Of a stretch of 44,705 nt of DNA, positions 23,272-31,728 are shown in pieces; the stretch's first letter is position 1, and every line of letters begins with the position of its first letter. Source of the stretch: Phycisphaerae bacterium. GTDB taxonomy: Bacteria > Planctomycetota > Phycisphaerae > JAAYCJ01. Where the stretch lies: positions 1 to 44,705 of the forward strand of contig JAAYCJ010000226.1 in NCBI GenBank assembly GCA_012729815.1, read 5' to 3'. The position numbers and the translations under genes are program-made. The notes under the pieces are model-generated. The model was not told where the DNA came from. It searched no databases and worked only from the letters and a program-made list of their open reading frames with translations.

Positions 23272-26200
23272 ATGCGTGGTGGAAAATGGGCCTGGATGTG
23301 CGTCGTTGGGGCGGTTCTGGCGGGGTTGTGGGTGCAGGCGGCGGCGGTGGAGCTGAGGGTAGCCGACTCAGCCGGGCAGGCGGGTGAGCAGATCATCGTT
23401 GAGGTCGAGGCGGATGACGCTGCGGATATGCTGTCGGCGGACCTGACGATCGGGTGGGACTGGGCTGTGCTTTCACCGACATCGGTGGAGGCGGGCGGGC
23501 TGACGTCGGAGTTTCTGGTGGCTTCGGTTGCCGGGCGGTCGAGCCTGAACGTGGCCATGGCGGCTGATCAGCCGGCGAGCGGCGGCAGCGGGGCGATCCT
23601 TCGGATCGGATTTGAGATCGCGGCGGACGCCGCGGACCAGGTCTGCGAGATCAGCATTGCCAAGGCGACGGTATATGGCTCGGACGGCGCGGCCGAGACG
23701 GCCACGGTAGCAGCGGGCTTGGTGACGATCGGCGATCCCAACGAAGCTGATCCCAACGATCCGGATCCCAATGCCATCGATCCGAATGAGACGGATCCGA
23801 ACGACGTGGATCCGAATGACACCGATCCCAACGACGCCGACCCGAACAACTCGGGTCCGATTACACCGGCGGGCGGCTGCATGATGATGGGCATGATCGT
23901 GGCGTTGGCGGTCTTTCCGGCGGTCTTTCTGCTGGGCGGGAAAATGCGCGGGCGGGGAACGAGGCGAAGTTTGCCGGCGTTTCTGGCCTTTGTCGCGTTC
24001 GTGGGACTAGCGGGTTTTGTCGCGGCTGAGACGGTGGGCGCGGCGCTGGGCGACGTCAACGGCGACGGCGATATCACGTCGATCGACGCGGCCATGGCGC
24101 TTCGGATCGCGGGCGGCGTCATCACACCTTCCACGGACCAGACGACTGCGGCGGATGTCGACGAGGACGGGCAGGTCACCCGCGCCGACGCCGAGATGAT
24201 TCTGTACTGGGCGGCGCAGGGATTTGGGACGCAGGTGCCGGAGATGTTCACCGAGCCGATGGTGCTGCCGGAACTGGCCAGCGTTTCGGGAGCGGTCGAC
24301 GCGGCGGGCGGGCAGGTCGCCCTCTCGAGCGGAACGTCGTTGATCCTCGCGGACGGGCAGTTGAGTGTGCCACGGACCTTCACGCTGAGCAAGTGCGACG
24401 TGTCGGAGCTGGACTCGGTGGGCAACCGGACGTGCTTCCAGGTGTCGCCCGATCCGTCGTACTATGCGGGAACCAAGCTGGTCGTTCTCTATTCGGACCT
24501 GACCAACCCGGTGGCCGGTCCCGAGGAGATCGCGGACGTCAAGCTGTTCTACTACGATCCGGCGACGCGGATGAACGAGGCGGTCAGCGTGGATTGTCGG
24601 GCGTTCGAGGATCGCCTGGAGATCGCCCTGGACGCCATCCGGCCCGCGGTCGGGTCGGCGACGGCCAAGACGGCGGCGGCCAAGGACTCCGATGATACCT
24701 CGATTCTGGGCATCCTCATCGCGGACATCTTCGGCGACTACATCCAGTCGCAGGAGACGGAGGTTATCCTGTCGGTGCCGTTTTACGAGCAGGGCGGGAC
24801 CGGTTTCTGTTGGGCGGCTTCGACGTGCATGGTGGCGAATTACCTGGAGGGCGCCGATCCGTGGAAGCCGTGGGAACTGGTCAATTCCCTGAATATCCCC
24901 GACGCGGGTAAGTGGGCCAGCTTCTACCACTCGTCTCAGTGGTATGGCGGACTGATCTATCGGCGGACGAACTGCATACCGCGGCGGGATTGCTGGGGCA
25001 AGACGGAGAAGAACAACCTCAAGTTGTACCTCGGCAAGCGGATCATGGACGACCGGGTGCCGGTGGTCCTGTTTCTGACCTCGGAAAGCCACGTGGTGAC
25101 GGTGGTCGGCTACGAGAAGGGAACGGGGATGTTGACCATCCACGACCCCGCGCGGTCGATGTACACGCGGCGCGGGTTCTCGTCGATCGAGGAGAAGTGG
25201 CAGCCCGGAGCGATCTATTACACCATGGTCCTGGACTGCACGGCGCGGTCGGCCAAGGCGGTCGCCTGCCTGCCCCTCAGCGCGATCGACAAGGGCAAGG
25301 GACTGGCGTTCGTCTCGCCCATGGAGGACGATCCGAACAGCGTCGATTCGCTTCGGCGGGTGAGTTTCAACTGGCGGGACGAGACGCTGGCGGCCAGTGC
25401 GTTTCGCAGCCACAACGGCGACGGCCAGACCGTCACGACGATTCCCAACTATTACGCGATGGATCTGCGGATGCGGCTTGGCAACGCGGCCCGTTCGACG
25501 GCCAGGGTCAAGGCGCTCTGGAGCCTGTGTCCGCAGGGGTCGAGCCAGAAACTGCTGTCCGGCGAGCGCGAGATGACGCTGCCGTTCGACGGCGGCGTTG
25601 CGGACGTGGCGTTTTTCTCGAATGAATTGAAGGGCAAGAACCTTAACGGCGACTACGTGCTGCTCGTGGAGGTCTACGACACCGAATCGTTCAAGACGTG
25701 CGATCGGTGGTCGCTGGGCCTTGGGTTCGACGAGGGGATCAAGCTTCAAGCGGCCAAGGAAACCGACACGACGGGCAAGAAGATAGTCAAATTGACGTGG
25801 AACGCGGTCCAGGGCGATTTCGACCGTTACCGGGTCTACAAGCGGACGTCAACGGCGAGAGCCTGGCAGTGGATCAACCGGACCAAAGCGCTGTCGCCGA
25901 CCGATACGGAGTTTCGCGACGAGGACTACGACGATCAGAAGGACGCGTATTACGTGCTCGCCGCGTTCAAGGAGTCCCGATACCTGCTGACCAGCGACGT
26001 GGTGTCGCTGCTGAAGCCTTTGCCGGTGACGGCTCATCTTCTGTACTCGGCGTTCACCGGCCAGGCGCTTCAGGGGGAGGTGCTGGACCTGACCACGGGG
26101 CAGTGGACCGCGATTCCCGCCGATCCCAATACCGCGATCGACCCGCTGGGGCTCTCGGACAGTGGAGTGGCCCTGTTTCACGTTGCGGGCGGGACGAATG

Positions 26201-27063
26201 AGAAGCATCTCTTCGCGGCTGGGAGTTGGGGCGCGGCATCGGCGGTCGATTTGAGCGCGGCCACGGGTGCGGAGCTGTACCGCCTTTCCGCTTTCGCGGT
26301 CGGTATCACCGGGGCCGGACGGGTGTACTTTACGGGCAAGCGGACGACCACCGACCCGAACGGGTTCGTGGAGGTTGAATACGCGATCTTCTCGTGCGAC
26401 GGCAACGGAGGGAATCCCGGCGTTCTGAAGTTCGACTGGGACGGGAACGGGGTTCTGGACGATTTTGCCCCGAACGATCTGGCGGTCTCGAAGGATGGAT
26501 CGGTGCTGCTGTTCAGCCGGAACGAGAACGACAAGGAATGGCTGATGCGGACCACGCCCAGCGGCGCGACGCCGAGCTACCTGACGGACAAGTTCTGCGA
26601 GGACCTGTACGTCTGCGCCAACGGGACGGTCTGTTCGTTCCAGATGCGACCCGAAGAAGGTGATTTCCACATGGCCGTTCTGGATATTTTCAGCGGGCGG
26701 TTGATCGATCTGGACGCGGCGACGGGTCTGATGGTCATGTCGGACCACGTGGGCCTGAGCCCGGACGGTTCGATGGCGTGTTTCCCGGGGATGAACGAGA
26801 CGACCCGGAGCGCCAAGCTGTACATCTATCACATCGGTACGGGAACGTTGACGCCGCTGGAGACCGGCACCGTCTTTGCCGGCTGCGCTGATTTCACTCA
26901 TGATGGGCAGAGCATCGTTTTTATGGGGCTCGACGCCAGCGTGCCGCAGGCCAGCCGGCAGATGGACATCTATACCATCGCCGTGGACGGAAACGGTTTC
27001 CAGAACGTGACCAACACGTCGGACCGGCAGGAGGCGTGGGACAGCGTGCAGTTCGTGAATTGA
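23272..27063 (+). CDS. Giant secreted/anchored protein: cohesin-like, DPN linker, two TM, dockerin, C39-like peptidase, FN3-like, beta-propeller
   Basis: 1263 residues; ATG 23272 is preceded by GGGAGA seven bases away, better than ATG 23230. Order: signal peptide 1-25; cohesin-like beta-sandwich about 26-153 (VELRVADSAGQAGEQIIVEVE...); eight Asp-Pro-Asn repeats 155-193; TM about 202-222; second hydrophobic segment about 232-255 that looks like another signal peptide ending FVAAE; dockerin type I about 260-320 (GDVNGDGDITSIDAAMALRI, DVDEDGQVTRADAEMILYW, two Ca2+ loops); C39-like papain-fold peptidase with Cys513 (GTGFCWAAS), His607 (SHVVTVVGY) and Asp625 (IHDPA); a fibronectin III-like stretch about 835-900; and TolB/WD40-like repeats to the end. 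The middle looks like the end of one protein joined to the start of another. Function is inferred: extracellular assembly or proteolysis. Confidence 0.8.
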   Translation: MRGGKWAWMCVVGAVLAGLWVQAAAVELRVADSAGQAGEQIIVEVEADDAADMLSADLTIGWDWAVLSPTSVEAGGLTSEFLVASVAGRSSLNVAMAADQPASGGSGAILRIGFEIAADAADQVCEISIAKATVYGSDGAAETATVAAGLVTIGDPNEADPNDPDPNAIDPNETDPNDVDPNDTDPNDADPNNSGPITPAGGCMMMGMIVALAVFPAVFLLGGKMRGRGTRRSLPAFLAFVAFVGLAGFVAAETVGAALGDVNGDGDITSIDAAMALRIAGGVITPSTDQTTAADVDEDGQVTRADAEMILYWAAQGFGTQVPEMFTEPMVLPELASVSGAVDAAGGQVALSSGTSLILADGQLSVPRTFTLSKCDVSELDSVGNRTCFQVSPDPSYYAGTKLVVLYSDLTNPVAGPEEIADVKLFYYDPATRMNEAVSVDCRAFEDRLEIALDAIRPAVGSATAKTAAAKDSDDTSILGILIADIFGDYIQSQETEVILSVPFYEQGGTGFCWAASTCMVANYLEGADPWKPWELVNSLNIPDAGKWASFYHSSQWYGGLIYRRTNCIPRRDCWGKTEKNNLKLYLGKRIMDDRVPVVLFLTSESHVVTVVGYEKGTGMLTIHDPARSMYTRRGFSSIEEKWQPGAIYYTMVLDCTARSAKAVACLPLSAIDKGKGLAFVSPMEDDPNSVDSLRRVSFNWRDETLAASAFRSHNGDGQTVTTIPNYYAMDLRMRLGNAARSTARVKALWSLCPQGSSQKLLSGEREMTLPFDGGVADVAFFSNELKGKNLNGDYVLLVEVYDTESFKTCDRWSLGLGFDEGIKLQAAKETDTTGKKIVKLTWNAVQGDFDRYRVYKRTSTARAWQWINRTKALSPTDTEFRDEDYDDQKDAYYVLAAFKESRYLLTSDVVSLLKPLPVTAHLLYSAFTGQALQGEVLDLTTGQWTAIPADPNTAIDPLGLSDSGVALFHVAGGTNEKHLFAAGSWGAASAVDLSAATGAELYRLSAFAVGITGAGRVYFTGKRTTTDPNGFVEVEYAIFSCDGNGGNPGVLKFDWDGNGVLDDFAPNDLAVSKDGSVLLFSRNENDKEWLMRTTPSGATPSYLTDKFCEDLYVCANGTVCSFQMRPEEGDFHMAVLDIFSGRLIDLDAATGLMVMSDHVGLSPDGSMACFPGMNETTRSAKLYIYHIGTGTLTPLETGTVFAGCADFTHDGQSIVFMGLDASVPQASRQMDIYTIAVDGNGFQNVTNTSDRQEAWDSVQFVN
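23734..23850 (+). repeat. 15-bp coding repeats (DPNxx)
   Basis: Seven 15-bp units plus one 12-bp unit encode DPNEA, DPNDP, DPNAI, DPNET, DPNDV, DPNDT, DPNDA, DPNN. They form a flexible acidic linker between the cohesin-like domain and the first membrane segment. The same Asp-Pro-Asn spacer appears in the lipoprotein at 39068-39610. Confidence 0.9.
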
Positions 27064-27119
27064 GCGAAGGCGTCGCGAAGGCAGGCGGCTGCGCTTTCCT
27101 GTCCGCCGGAGATGCGTCG

Positions 27120-28190
27120 CTAGATCATGTCCCAGGTCAGGACGTCGTCGGTTTGGATGTCGCGGGCGGCTTTGCGGCCGACGATGACGTCGAGGAACTG
27201 GGGGTGGATGCCGTAGCCGGGGCGTTTGACGGCGATCGCGTCGGCTCCGATGGTCTGGCCCATCTTGACCGCCCTGGCGGCGACGAGTGACCGGCGGGCC
27301 AGGTGGTACATCTCGAGTTCGCCCTCGCTGGTGCCTTTTTTGGGGGTGCCGAGGGCGGCCTGGGTTTCGCGGATGGCTTTGACCATGGCGGCGAGTTCGT
27401 CGGGCAGCAGGGCGTAGTGGTGGTCCGGGCCGGGCAGGGACTTATCGACGGTATAGTGTTTCTCGATCGCGCAGGCGCCGAGGGCGACGGCGGCGATGTC
27501 GCAGGCGTACCCGGTGGTGTGATCGGACCAGCCGACCGGCGTGCCGAAGGCCTGGGCCATGGTCTGGATGGCCCGCAGGTGCACGTCCTGAAAGCGGGGC
27601 GGATAGGCGATCTCGCAGTGGAAGAGTAAAACCTGTCGTCCGCCGGCCGACCAGATGGCCTCAAGGGCCTGCTCGATGTCGCCGAGGCTGGCCATGCCGG
27701 TCGAGAGGAGGATCGGTTTGCCCGTCTGGGCGCAGGCCTTGAGCAGGGGGTAGTGGACGATCTCGAACGAGGCGATCTTGTAGGCTGGGCAGCCGACGGC
27801 TTCGAGTTCCTCGACGGCCTCCAGGTCGAAGGGGGTCGAGAGGAAGGTGATGTTCTTCTGGCGGCAGTAGGCGGCGAGGTCCTTTTGCCACTGGCGCGGG
27901 ATCTCGATCGATTTGATCATGTCCCAGACGGTCTGGCCGGGCTTGAGGACGCCTTTCTCGTAGAGGTACTCCATGGTCTTGGTCTGCTTGGAGTACATCT
28001 GTTCGGCTGAGTAGGTCTGGAACTTGACCGAGTCGGCTTTGGCCTCGACGGCGACGTCGATGAGCCGGATGGCGAGGTCGAAGTCGCGGTTGTGGTTGGG
28101 CCCGGCTTCGGCGATGACGTAGACCGGGTGGCCGGGACCGACCTTGCGTTCGCCGAGGTCGATCTCGGCGGGAAAGTCGCGCAGCATCAT
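27120..28190 (-). CDS. NeuB/SpsE-type nonulosonic acid synthase
   Basis: 356 residues; ATG 28190 overlaps the spsF-like stop by ATGA and has AGGA eight bases before it. NeuB-family enzymes condense phosphoenolpyruvate with a 6-carbon N-acyl amino sugar to make sialic, legionaminic or pseudaminic acid. The TIM barrel shows YVIAEAGPNHNRDFDLA, KADSVKFQTYSAEQMYS, FLSTPFDLEAVEEL, PAYKIASFEIVHYPL, LLSTGMASLGDI, LLFHCEIAYPP and VGWSDHTTGYA. The C-terminal 60 residues (RRSLVAARAVKMGQTI) are the SAF/antifreeze-like domain. Which nonulosonic acid is made cannot be read from the sequence. Last gene of a four-gene operon. Confidence 0.87.
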   Translation of the reverse strand: MMLRDFPAEIDLGERKVGPGHPVYVIAEAGPNHNRDFDLAIRLIDVAVEAKADSVKFQTYSAEQMYSKQTKTMEYLYEKGVLKPGQTVWDMIKSIEIPRQWQKDLAAYCRQKNITFLSTPFDLEAVEELEAVGCPAYKIASFEIVHYPLLKACAQTGKPILLSTGMASLGDIEQALEAIWSAGGRQVLLFHCEIAYPPRFQDVHLRAIQTMAQAFGTPVGWSDHTTGYACDIAAVALGACAIEKHYTVDKSLPGPDHHYALLPDELAAMVKAIRETQAALGTPKKGTSEGELEMYHLARRSLVAARAVKMGQTIGADAIAVKRPGYGIHPQFLDVIVGRKAARDIQTDDVLTWDMI

Positions 28191-28903
28191 TTGATGGATC
28201 CTTTCGCCGCCAGCTCCGGATTGGCCTCCAGGAGCCTGAGCACGTCGCTCATGCCGAAGATTTTGCCGGGCTTGTAGAGGCGGTTGTAGACCTCGCGGAC
28301 GAAGAGCAGATCGTCGCGGGTGTCGACGGTCCAGTTCATGCCCGACAGGTCGATCGAGTTGAGGTATTCGGAGACCCGGAAATGGGTGGGGTTTTCGAGC
28401 AGGTAGGGCGTGACGTGCTCGCGCTGATGGGGGTCGGCGGCGCGGATGTCGAGTTCTTCGAGGACCAGCGGCCGGATCACCTCGACCGACTGGCCGCGCG
28501 GGAAGGTCCGGGTCATCATGTTGCTCACGTAGTCCACGCTGTCGCGATGTTCGAGGTATTGCTCGATGGCCCGGTCGATGACCACCGGGTCGATCAGGGG
28601 CGCGTCGCAGCAGACGCGGACGACCAGGTCGGCTTTGTAGTGTTTGGAGGCGGCGACGTAGCGGCTCAGGACGTCCTCTTCACTGCCGCGGAAGACCTGG
28701 GTTTCGAGGACCTTGGCCCAGTCGGCGACGATGTCGTCGACCGGGTTGTAGGACGTGGCCACCACCACCAGGTCGGCGCGTCGAACGGCCCGCAGGCGGT
28801 CGATGACGTGGGCCAGCATGGGCCGGCCGGCGATGGGGTAGAGCACCTTGCCGGGCAGCCGGCTTGATCCGAAACGCGCCTGGGCTATCAGCACCTTATA
28901 CAT
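28187..28903 (-). CDS. SpsF/NeuA-like cytidylyltransferase
   Basis: 238 residues, ATG 28903, six bases after the glycosyltransferase stop. The opening MYKVLIAQARFGSSRLPGKVL is the nucleotide-binding signature of SpsF and KdsB/NeuA-like enzymes, followed by MLAHVIDRL, FRGSEEDVLSRY, VVRVCCDAPLIDP and the metal-ligand region NWTVDTRDDL. These enzymes activate acidic sugars as CMP (or NDP) derivatives; next to a NeuB-type synthase, CMP-activation of its product is the obvious role. The SpsE/SpsF pairing is a common operon theme in surface polysaccharide and flagellin glycosylation loci. Confidence 0.87.
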   Translation of the reverse strand: MYKVLIAQARFGSSRLPGKVLYPIAGRPMLAHVIDRLRAVRRADLVVVATSYNPVDDIVADWAKVLETQVFRGSEEDVLSRYVAASKHYKADLVVRVCCDAPLIDPVVIDRAIEQYLEHRDSVDYVSNMMTRTFPRGQSVEVIRPLVLEELDIRAADPHQREHVTPYLLENPTHFRVSEYLNSIDLSGMNWTVDTRDDLLFVREVYNRLYKPGKIFGMSDVLRLLEANPELAAKGSIK

Positions 28904-28909
28904 CTGTAT

Positions 28910-30184
28910 TTACCGCAGCAGGGCCAGCGCCTGCTCCACCGCCCGATCGACGCAGTGGCCGTCGAGCTTGAAGAATGCATCGTGTACGTAACGCTCCGCC
29001 GCCTGTTGCACCTTGGGCGGAAGGCCTTCATCGAGTACGCGGTCGATCACCAGCCAGTCGGCTGCGTTGCGGACCTCCAGGGCCACGCCCTGGCCGGCGT
29101 AGTCGAGGTTGACGTTCCTGCCGTTCCAGTTGACCTCGATCAGCGGTTTGTCGAACGCCAGGACCTCCGCCCCCGCGCTGGTGCCGGTGCAGATCGCCAC
29201 GTCGCTGACCGCGATCAGCTTTCGCACGTCCTGCTCCTTGAACGACCGAAGCCGCGGGTGTTCGGTCCTGGCGGCCGCCTGTTCATCGTCCCGCTCGTGA
29301 GGGTGCCATTTGACGGCCAGGAAATAATTGTCGCGGGAATCGAGAAATTCAACCAGCGATTTGAGAATCTCCGCCGCTGGGACCCCGAAATGGAGCCGAG
29401 GGAGAACCAGCAGGAGGATTCGCTTGTTCCGCGGCAGACCGAACTCGGCTTTCAGTTCGTCGATGCGGCTCATGCCGTTGCGCTTGGCCTCATCGAGATG
29501 CATCGGCCCGGTGATCGTCAGTATGTCGGGGTCGGTGCCCTCGTTGAGCATCCATCGTCGCTGGGAGTCGCCCCACAGGCACATCTTCGAGGAGAATTGC
29601 CCAGTGAAAACGCCTTTGGACAGGTTGTTGTACGGCATTCCTTCGACAAAGCTCAGCACCGGGACGCCGCGGGCCAATGATTGGGCGCACAGCGGTCGGG
29701 TCCAGCAGTTGAACTCATGGAGCACCAGCACCAGTTCCGGCTCGACCGCGTCGAGCATCTTTTCGGCCAGGCGGTCGTAGTCCAAGCCGATCATGGTTCG
29801 CAGCCGCACCGCGGCCACCGGCAGTTCCTGCGACCACTTTGGGGCCTGGCGGACGGCGTTGGCGATCATTTTTTCGGCCCGGCGGTAGTCGCGGACCAGG
29901 TCGTTGGCCACCTCGGCTTCGAATCGCTCGGGCAGGAACATCATGTCCTTGCCCGCCCGAACCAGCGGGACTTCGAAGTCGCCCTTGAAGTCGCAGCCGA
30001 AGTTGACGTTCTGCGTGGTCGCGAAGGTCAGGTTGGCCCCGAGGGTTTCAAGCCGTTGGACCAGCGGGGCCAACTGCTGATAGTGGTGGGGCAGGCCGGT
30101 GAAGAACAGAATCCGGCACTCCTGGAGCCGCCAGGGATTGAACGTTGCGGGTTTCTCCGATGTCGATGCGTTCGCGGCTGCCAT
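28910..30184 (-). CDS. GT-B-fold glycosyltransferase/epimerase-like protein of the nonulosonate operon
   Basis: 424 residues. ATG 30184 shares one base with the previous stop (TGATG) and has GGAGGG upstream. The N-terminal half (RILFFTGLPHHYQQLAPLVQRLETLGANLTFAT) and C-terminal half (LAVKWHPHERD, VRKLIAVSDVAICTGTSAGAEVLAFDKPLIEVNW) have the two-Rossmann GT-B pattern of UDP-GlcNAc 2-epimerase, capsule Kdo-transferase and CDP-glycerol transferase relatives. The epimerase of sialic acid synthesis also has this fold, but the C-terminal SD-----GTSAGAEV segment is more like a glycosyltransferase. Exact activity is unknown; it may act on the product of the neighbouring synthase and cytidylyltransferase. 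Confidence 0.7.
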   Translation of the reverse strand: MAAANASTSEKPATFNPWRLQECRILFFTGLPHHYQQLAPLVQRLETLGANLTFATTQNVNFGCDFKGDFEVPLVRAGKDMMFLPERFEAEVANDLVRDYRRAEKMIANAVRQAPKWSQELPVAAVRLRTMIGLDYDRLAEKMLDAVEPELVLVLHEFNCWTRPLCAQSLARGVPVLSFVEGMPYNNLSKGVFTGQFSSKMCLWGDSQRRWMLNEGTDPDILTITGPMHLDEAKRNGMSRIDELKAEFGLPRNKRILLLVLPRLHFGVPAAEILKSLVEFLDSRDNYFLAVKWHPHERDDEQAAARTEHPRLRSFKEQDVRKLIAVSDVAICTGTSAGAEVLAFDKPLIEVNWNGRNVNLDYAGQGVALEVRNAADWLVIDRVLDEGLPPKVQQAAERYVHDAFFKLDGHCVDRAVEQALALLR

Positions 30185-31323
30185 CAGACCTTTCCCTCCA
30201 CCGAAGACGCGATGCGGGCAAGTTGCGAGACGATCCGGCGCGGCGAGGCCACCGGGTCGGGCCCCTCGAAGCCGAAGGCCCGCCACCAGCCTGCCAGGTC
30301 GCAGGCGATGGTCGGTTTGCCGTCTTGCCGCCAGACCCAGGTGTCGCGGCCGCCGACGAAGGTGACCACCGCGTCGGCCCCACCGGCCGCTTGGTAGTAG
30401 CGGTCGGTGTTGACCGTGACCCACCGCGGGTCCAAGTCTTCCAGCATGGTGCCCCATTTGGCCCAGAGCATCGCCGTGGTCTCTTCGCTCACCGCGGTCA
30501 GATGAAGCTCGATCCGCTCGGCCAGGCCGTTGGCGGCCAGTTCGCCCAGGATGGTCTTGAGCTGCCAGTTGTGCAGGAACGTCCAGTCCAGCAGGACGCT
30601 GGGACGGCCGCTCTCGCTGAAGCGCTGTGAGACCGGTTCGGCGATTCCGTCGAACAGATCAGGCTGCACCTGGCCGTTGACCGATTCGTTGGTTTTGCGC
30701 AGTTCGTGCAGGATTCGCTGGCCCGGCAGCAGCAGCGTGTCGCACGAGCCGCACCAGTGCGGGCTTAAGGGTCCGGTCACCGGGCCCAACGGCACGCCGA
30801 TCAGAGGGATACTCGCGGCGCGGTCGGACGGGCGGGCGGTGGCCAGCACCCGCTCGGGAAGTGGATAGTTGAAGTGGCTGCCGCCGGCGATCATCACCAG
30901 GTCGTAGGGCCCGCGGAGTTTTTGCAGGCCGGACCAGTCGAGTTCGCACGAGACGCGGTAGGGATAGATCAGTCCGTCGTAGCCGGTGGCGTCGAAGAGG
31001 TCCAGCCCGCTGACCGGCATGCGGATCTGCCGCAGCAACTCGACGCCCTCGAACCGCTGAAAGGACTCGCGGAAGGCCTGCTCATCGGGCACGGGTCCGC
31101 CGTGGACGATCGGGATCAGCGTGACGCGATCGCCGTCGGTTTTCAGGTCGGATGGGTAGTTGCCGCAGACGGTGATCCGTTGGGCTGGGAGCATCTGGAC
31201 CAGTCTCTCGACCATCCGGCACAGCCGCCGCCCCAGGCACAGGTGCGGATTGTCGATGGCGATAATCAGTACGTTGTCGGCCTGCAAGAGGCCCTGGTTG
31301 GAGGTCATGGTGTCTTCTCTCAT
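30184..31323 (-). CDS. Uncharacterised first gene of the nonulosonate operon, possibly a glycosyltransferase
   Basis: 379 residues from ATG 31323; AGGAGG lies only three bases upstream, so the second ATG six codons on (31305) may be the real start. N-terminus NVLIIAIDNPHLCLGRRLCRMVERL and later VTLIPIVHGGPVPDE, DLVMIAGGSHFNYPLPE, VVTFVGGRDTWVWRQDGKPTIACDL. The pattern of short hydrophobic strands, GG turns and a final FVGGRDT...GKPTIA block suggests a GT-B-like Rossmann fold in which the last block would bind a nucleotide sugar. I do not recognise a family. It is coupled by TGATG to the next gene, so it acts in the same pathway. Confidence 0.65.
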   Translation of the reverse strand: MREDTMTSNQGLLQADNVLIIAIDNPHLCLGRRLCRMVERLVQMLPAQRITVCGNYPSDLKTDGDRVTLIPIVHGGPVPDEQAFRESFQRFEGVELLRQIRMPVSGLDLFDATGYDGLIYPYRVSCELDWSGLQKLRGPYDLVMIAGGSHFNYPLPERVLATARPSDRAASIPLIGVPLGPVTGPLSPHWCGSCDTLLLPGQRILHELRKTNESVNGQVQPDLFDGIAEPVSQRFSESGRPSVLLDWTFLHNWQLKTILGELAANGLAERIELHLTAVSEETTAMLWAKWGTMLEDLDPRWVTVNTDRYYQAAGGADAVVTFVGGRDTWVWRQDGKPTIACDLAGWWRAFGFEGPDPVASPRRIVSQLARIASSVEGKV

Positions 31324-31435
31324 CTGCCTCCTGTGAGTGTGATACTGCTCAATGCATTAGGTTTTTATCGGCACTTGCCCCATCCCGCTTGAGGTCCCAC
31401 CCCACCGGCGGAGTATCCGGGCTGTCAGACTGCAC

Positions 31436-31464
31436 ACTTTAGCCGCACAGCCCGCCGTCGTCAA
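31436..31464 (-). promoter_or_regulatory. Probable promoter of the nonulosonate operon
   Basis: Minus strand TTGACG (31459-31464), 17-bp spacer, TAAAGT (31436-31441), leader about 110 bases. Confidence 0.45.
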
Positions 31465-31508
31465 GCGAGGGAACCTGGAATGGGTTGGTCTGGGGGATTT
31501 GGGCGAAG

Positions 31509-31541
31509 AAAAAGCCCCGGCCGATGGGACCGGGGCTTTTT
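31509..31541 (-). terminator. Terminator after tRNA-His
   Basis: AAAAAGCCCCGG (31509-31520), 9-base loop, CCGGGGCTTTTT (31530-31541). A U-run follows the stem on both strands, so it could work in either direction; here it ends the tRNA transcript 16 bases after the gene. Confidence 0.9.
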
Positions 31542-31556
31542 GATCTACTTCATAAG

Positions 31557-31630
31557 GGTGAAAGACGGGACTCGAACCCGCAACCCCCAGGACCACAACC
31601 TGGTGCTCTAACCACTTGAGCTACTTTCAC
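31557..31630 (-). tRNA. tRNA-His (anticodon GTG)
   Basis: The minus strand folds as a full cloverleaf: acceptor GTGAAAG / CTTTCAC, D-stem GCTC / GAGC, anticodon stem CCAGG / CCTGG with loop TTGTGGT (anticodon GTG), and T-arm GCGGG-TTCGAGT-CCCGT. A G precedes position 1 (base 31631) and can pair with discriminator C73 (31557), the extra G-1:C73 pair that identifies tRNA-His. CCA is not encoded. Confidence 0.97.
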
Positions 31631-31635
31631 CGTAT

Positions 31636-31691
31636 CCGGGCCAGCGGCCCGGTGCATCAACATTGTATCCGCATCGCGTGGGAATAATCAA
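31636..31691 (-). promoter_or_regulatory. Promoter-like site and GC hairpin before tRNA-His
   Basis: Minus strand TTGATT (31686-31691), 18-bp spacer, TACAAT (31662-31667). Between it and the tRNA is a perfect 7-bp hairpin CCGGGCC / GGCCCGG (31636-31652) without a U-run. The hairpin might weaken read-through from fba or guide 5' processing. Confidence 0.45.
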
Positions 31692-31728
31692 TACTCCCAA
31701 CGGCCTATCGGCGTCGTTTGCCGCCGAT

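Noticed and set aside
23734-23850. Possible CRISPR or regulatory repeat array
   Set aside because: The units are 15 bp, contiguous and in frame, encoding a DPN linker; no spacers.
24007-25749. 580-codon minus-strand frame
   Set aside because: Antisense of the cohesin/dockerin protein; no motif and no ribosome site.
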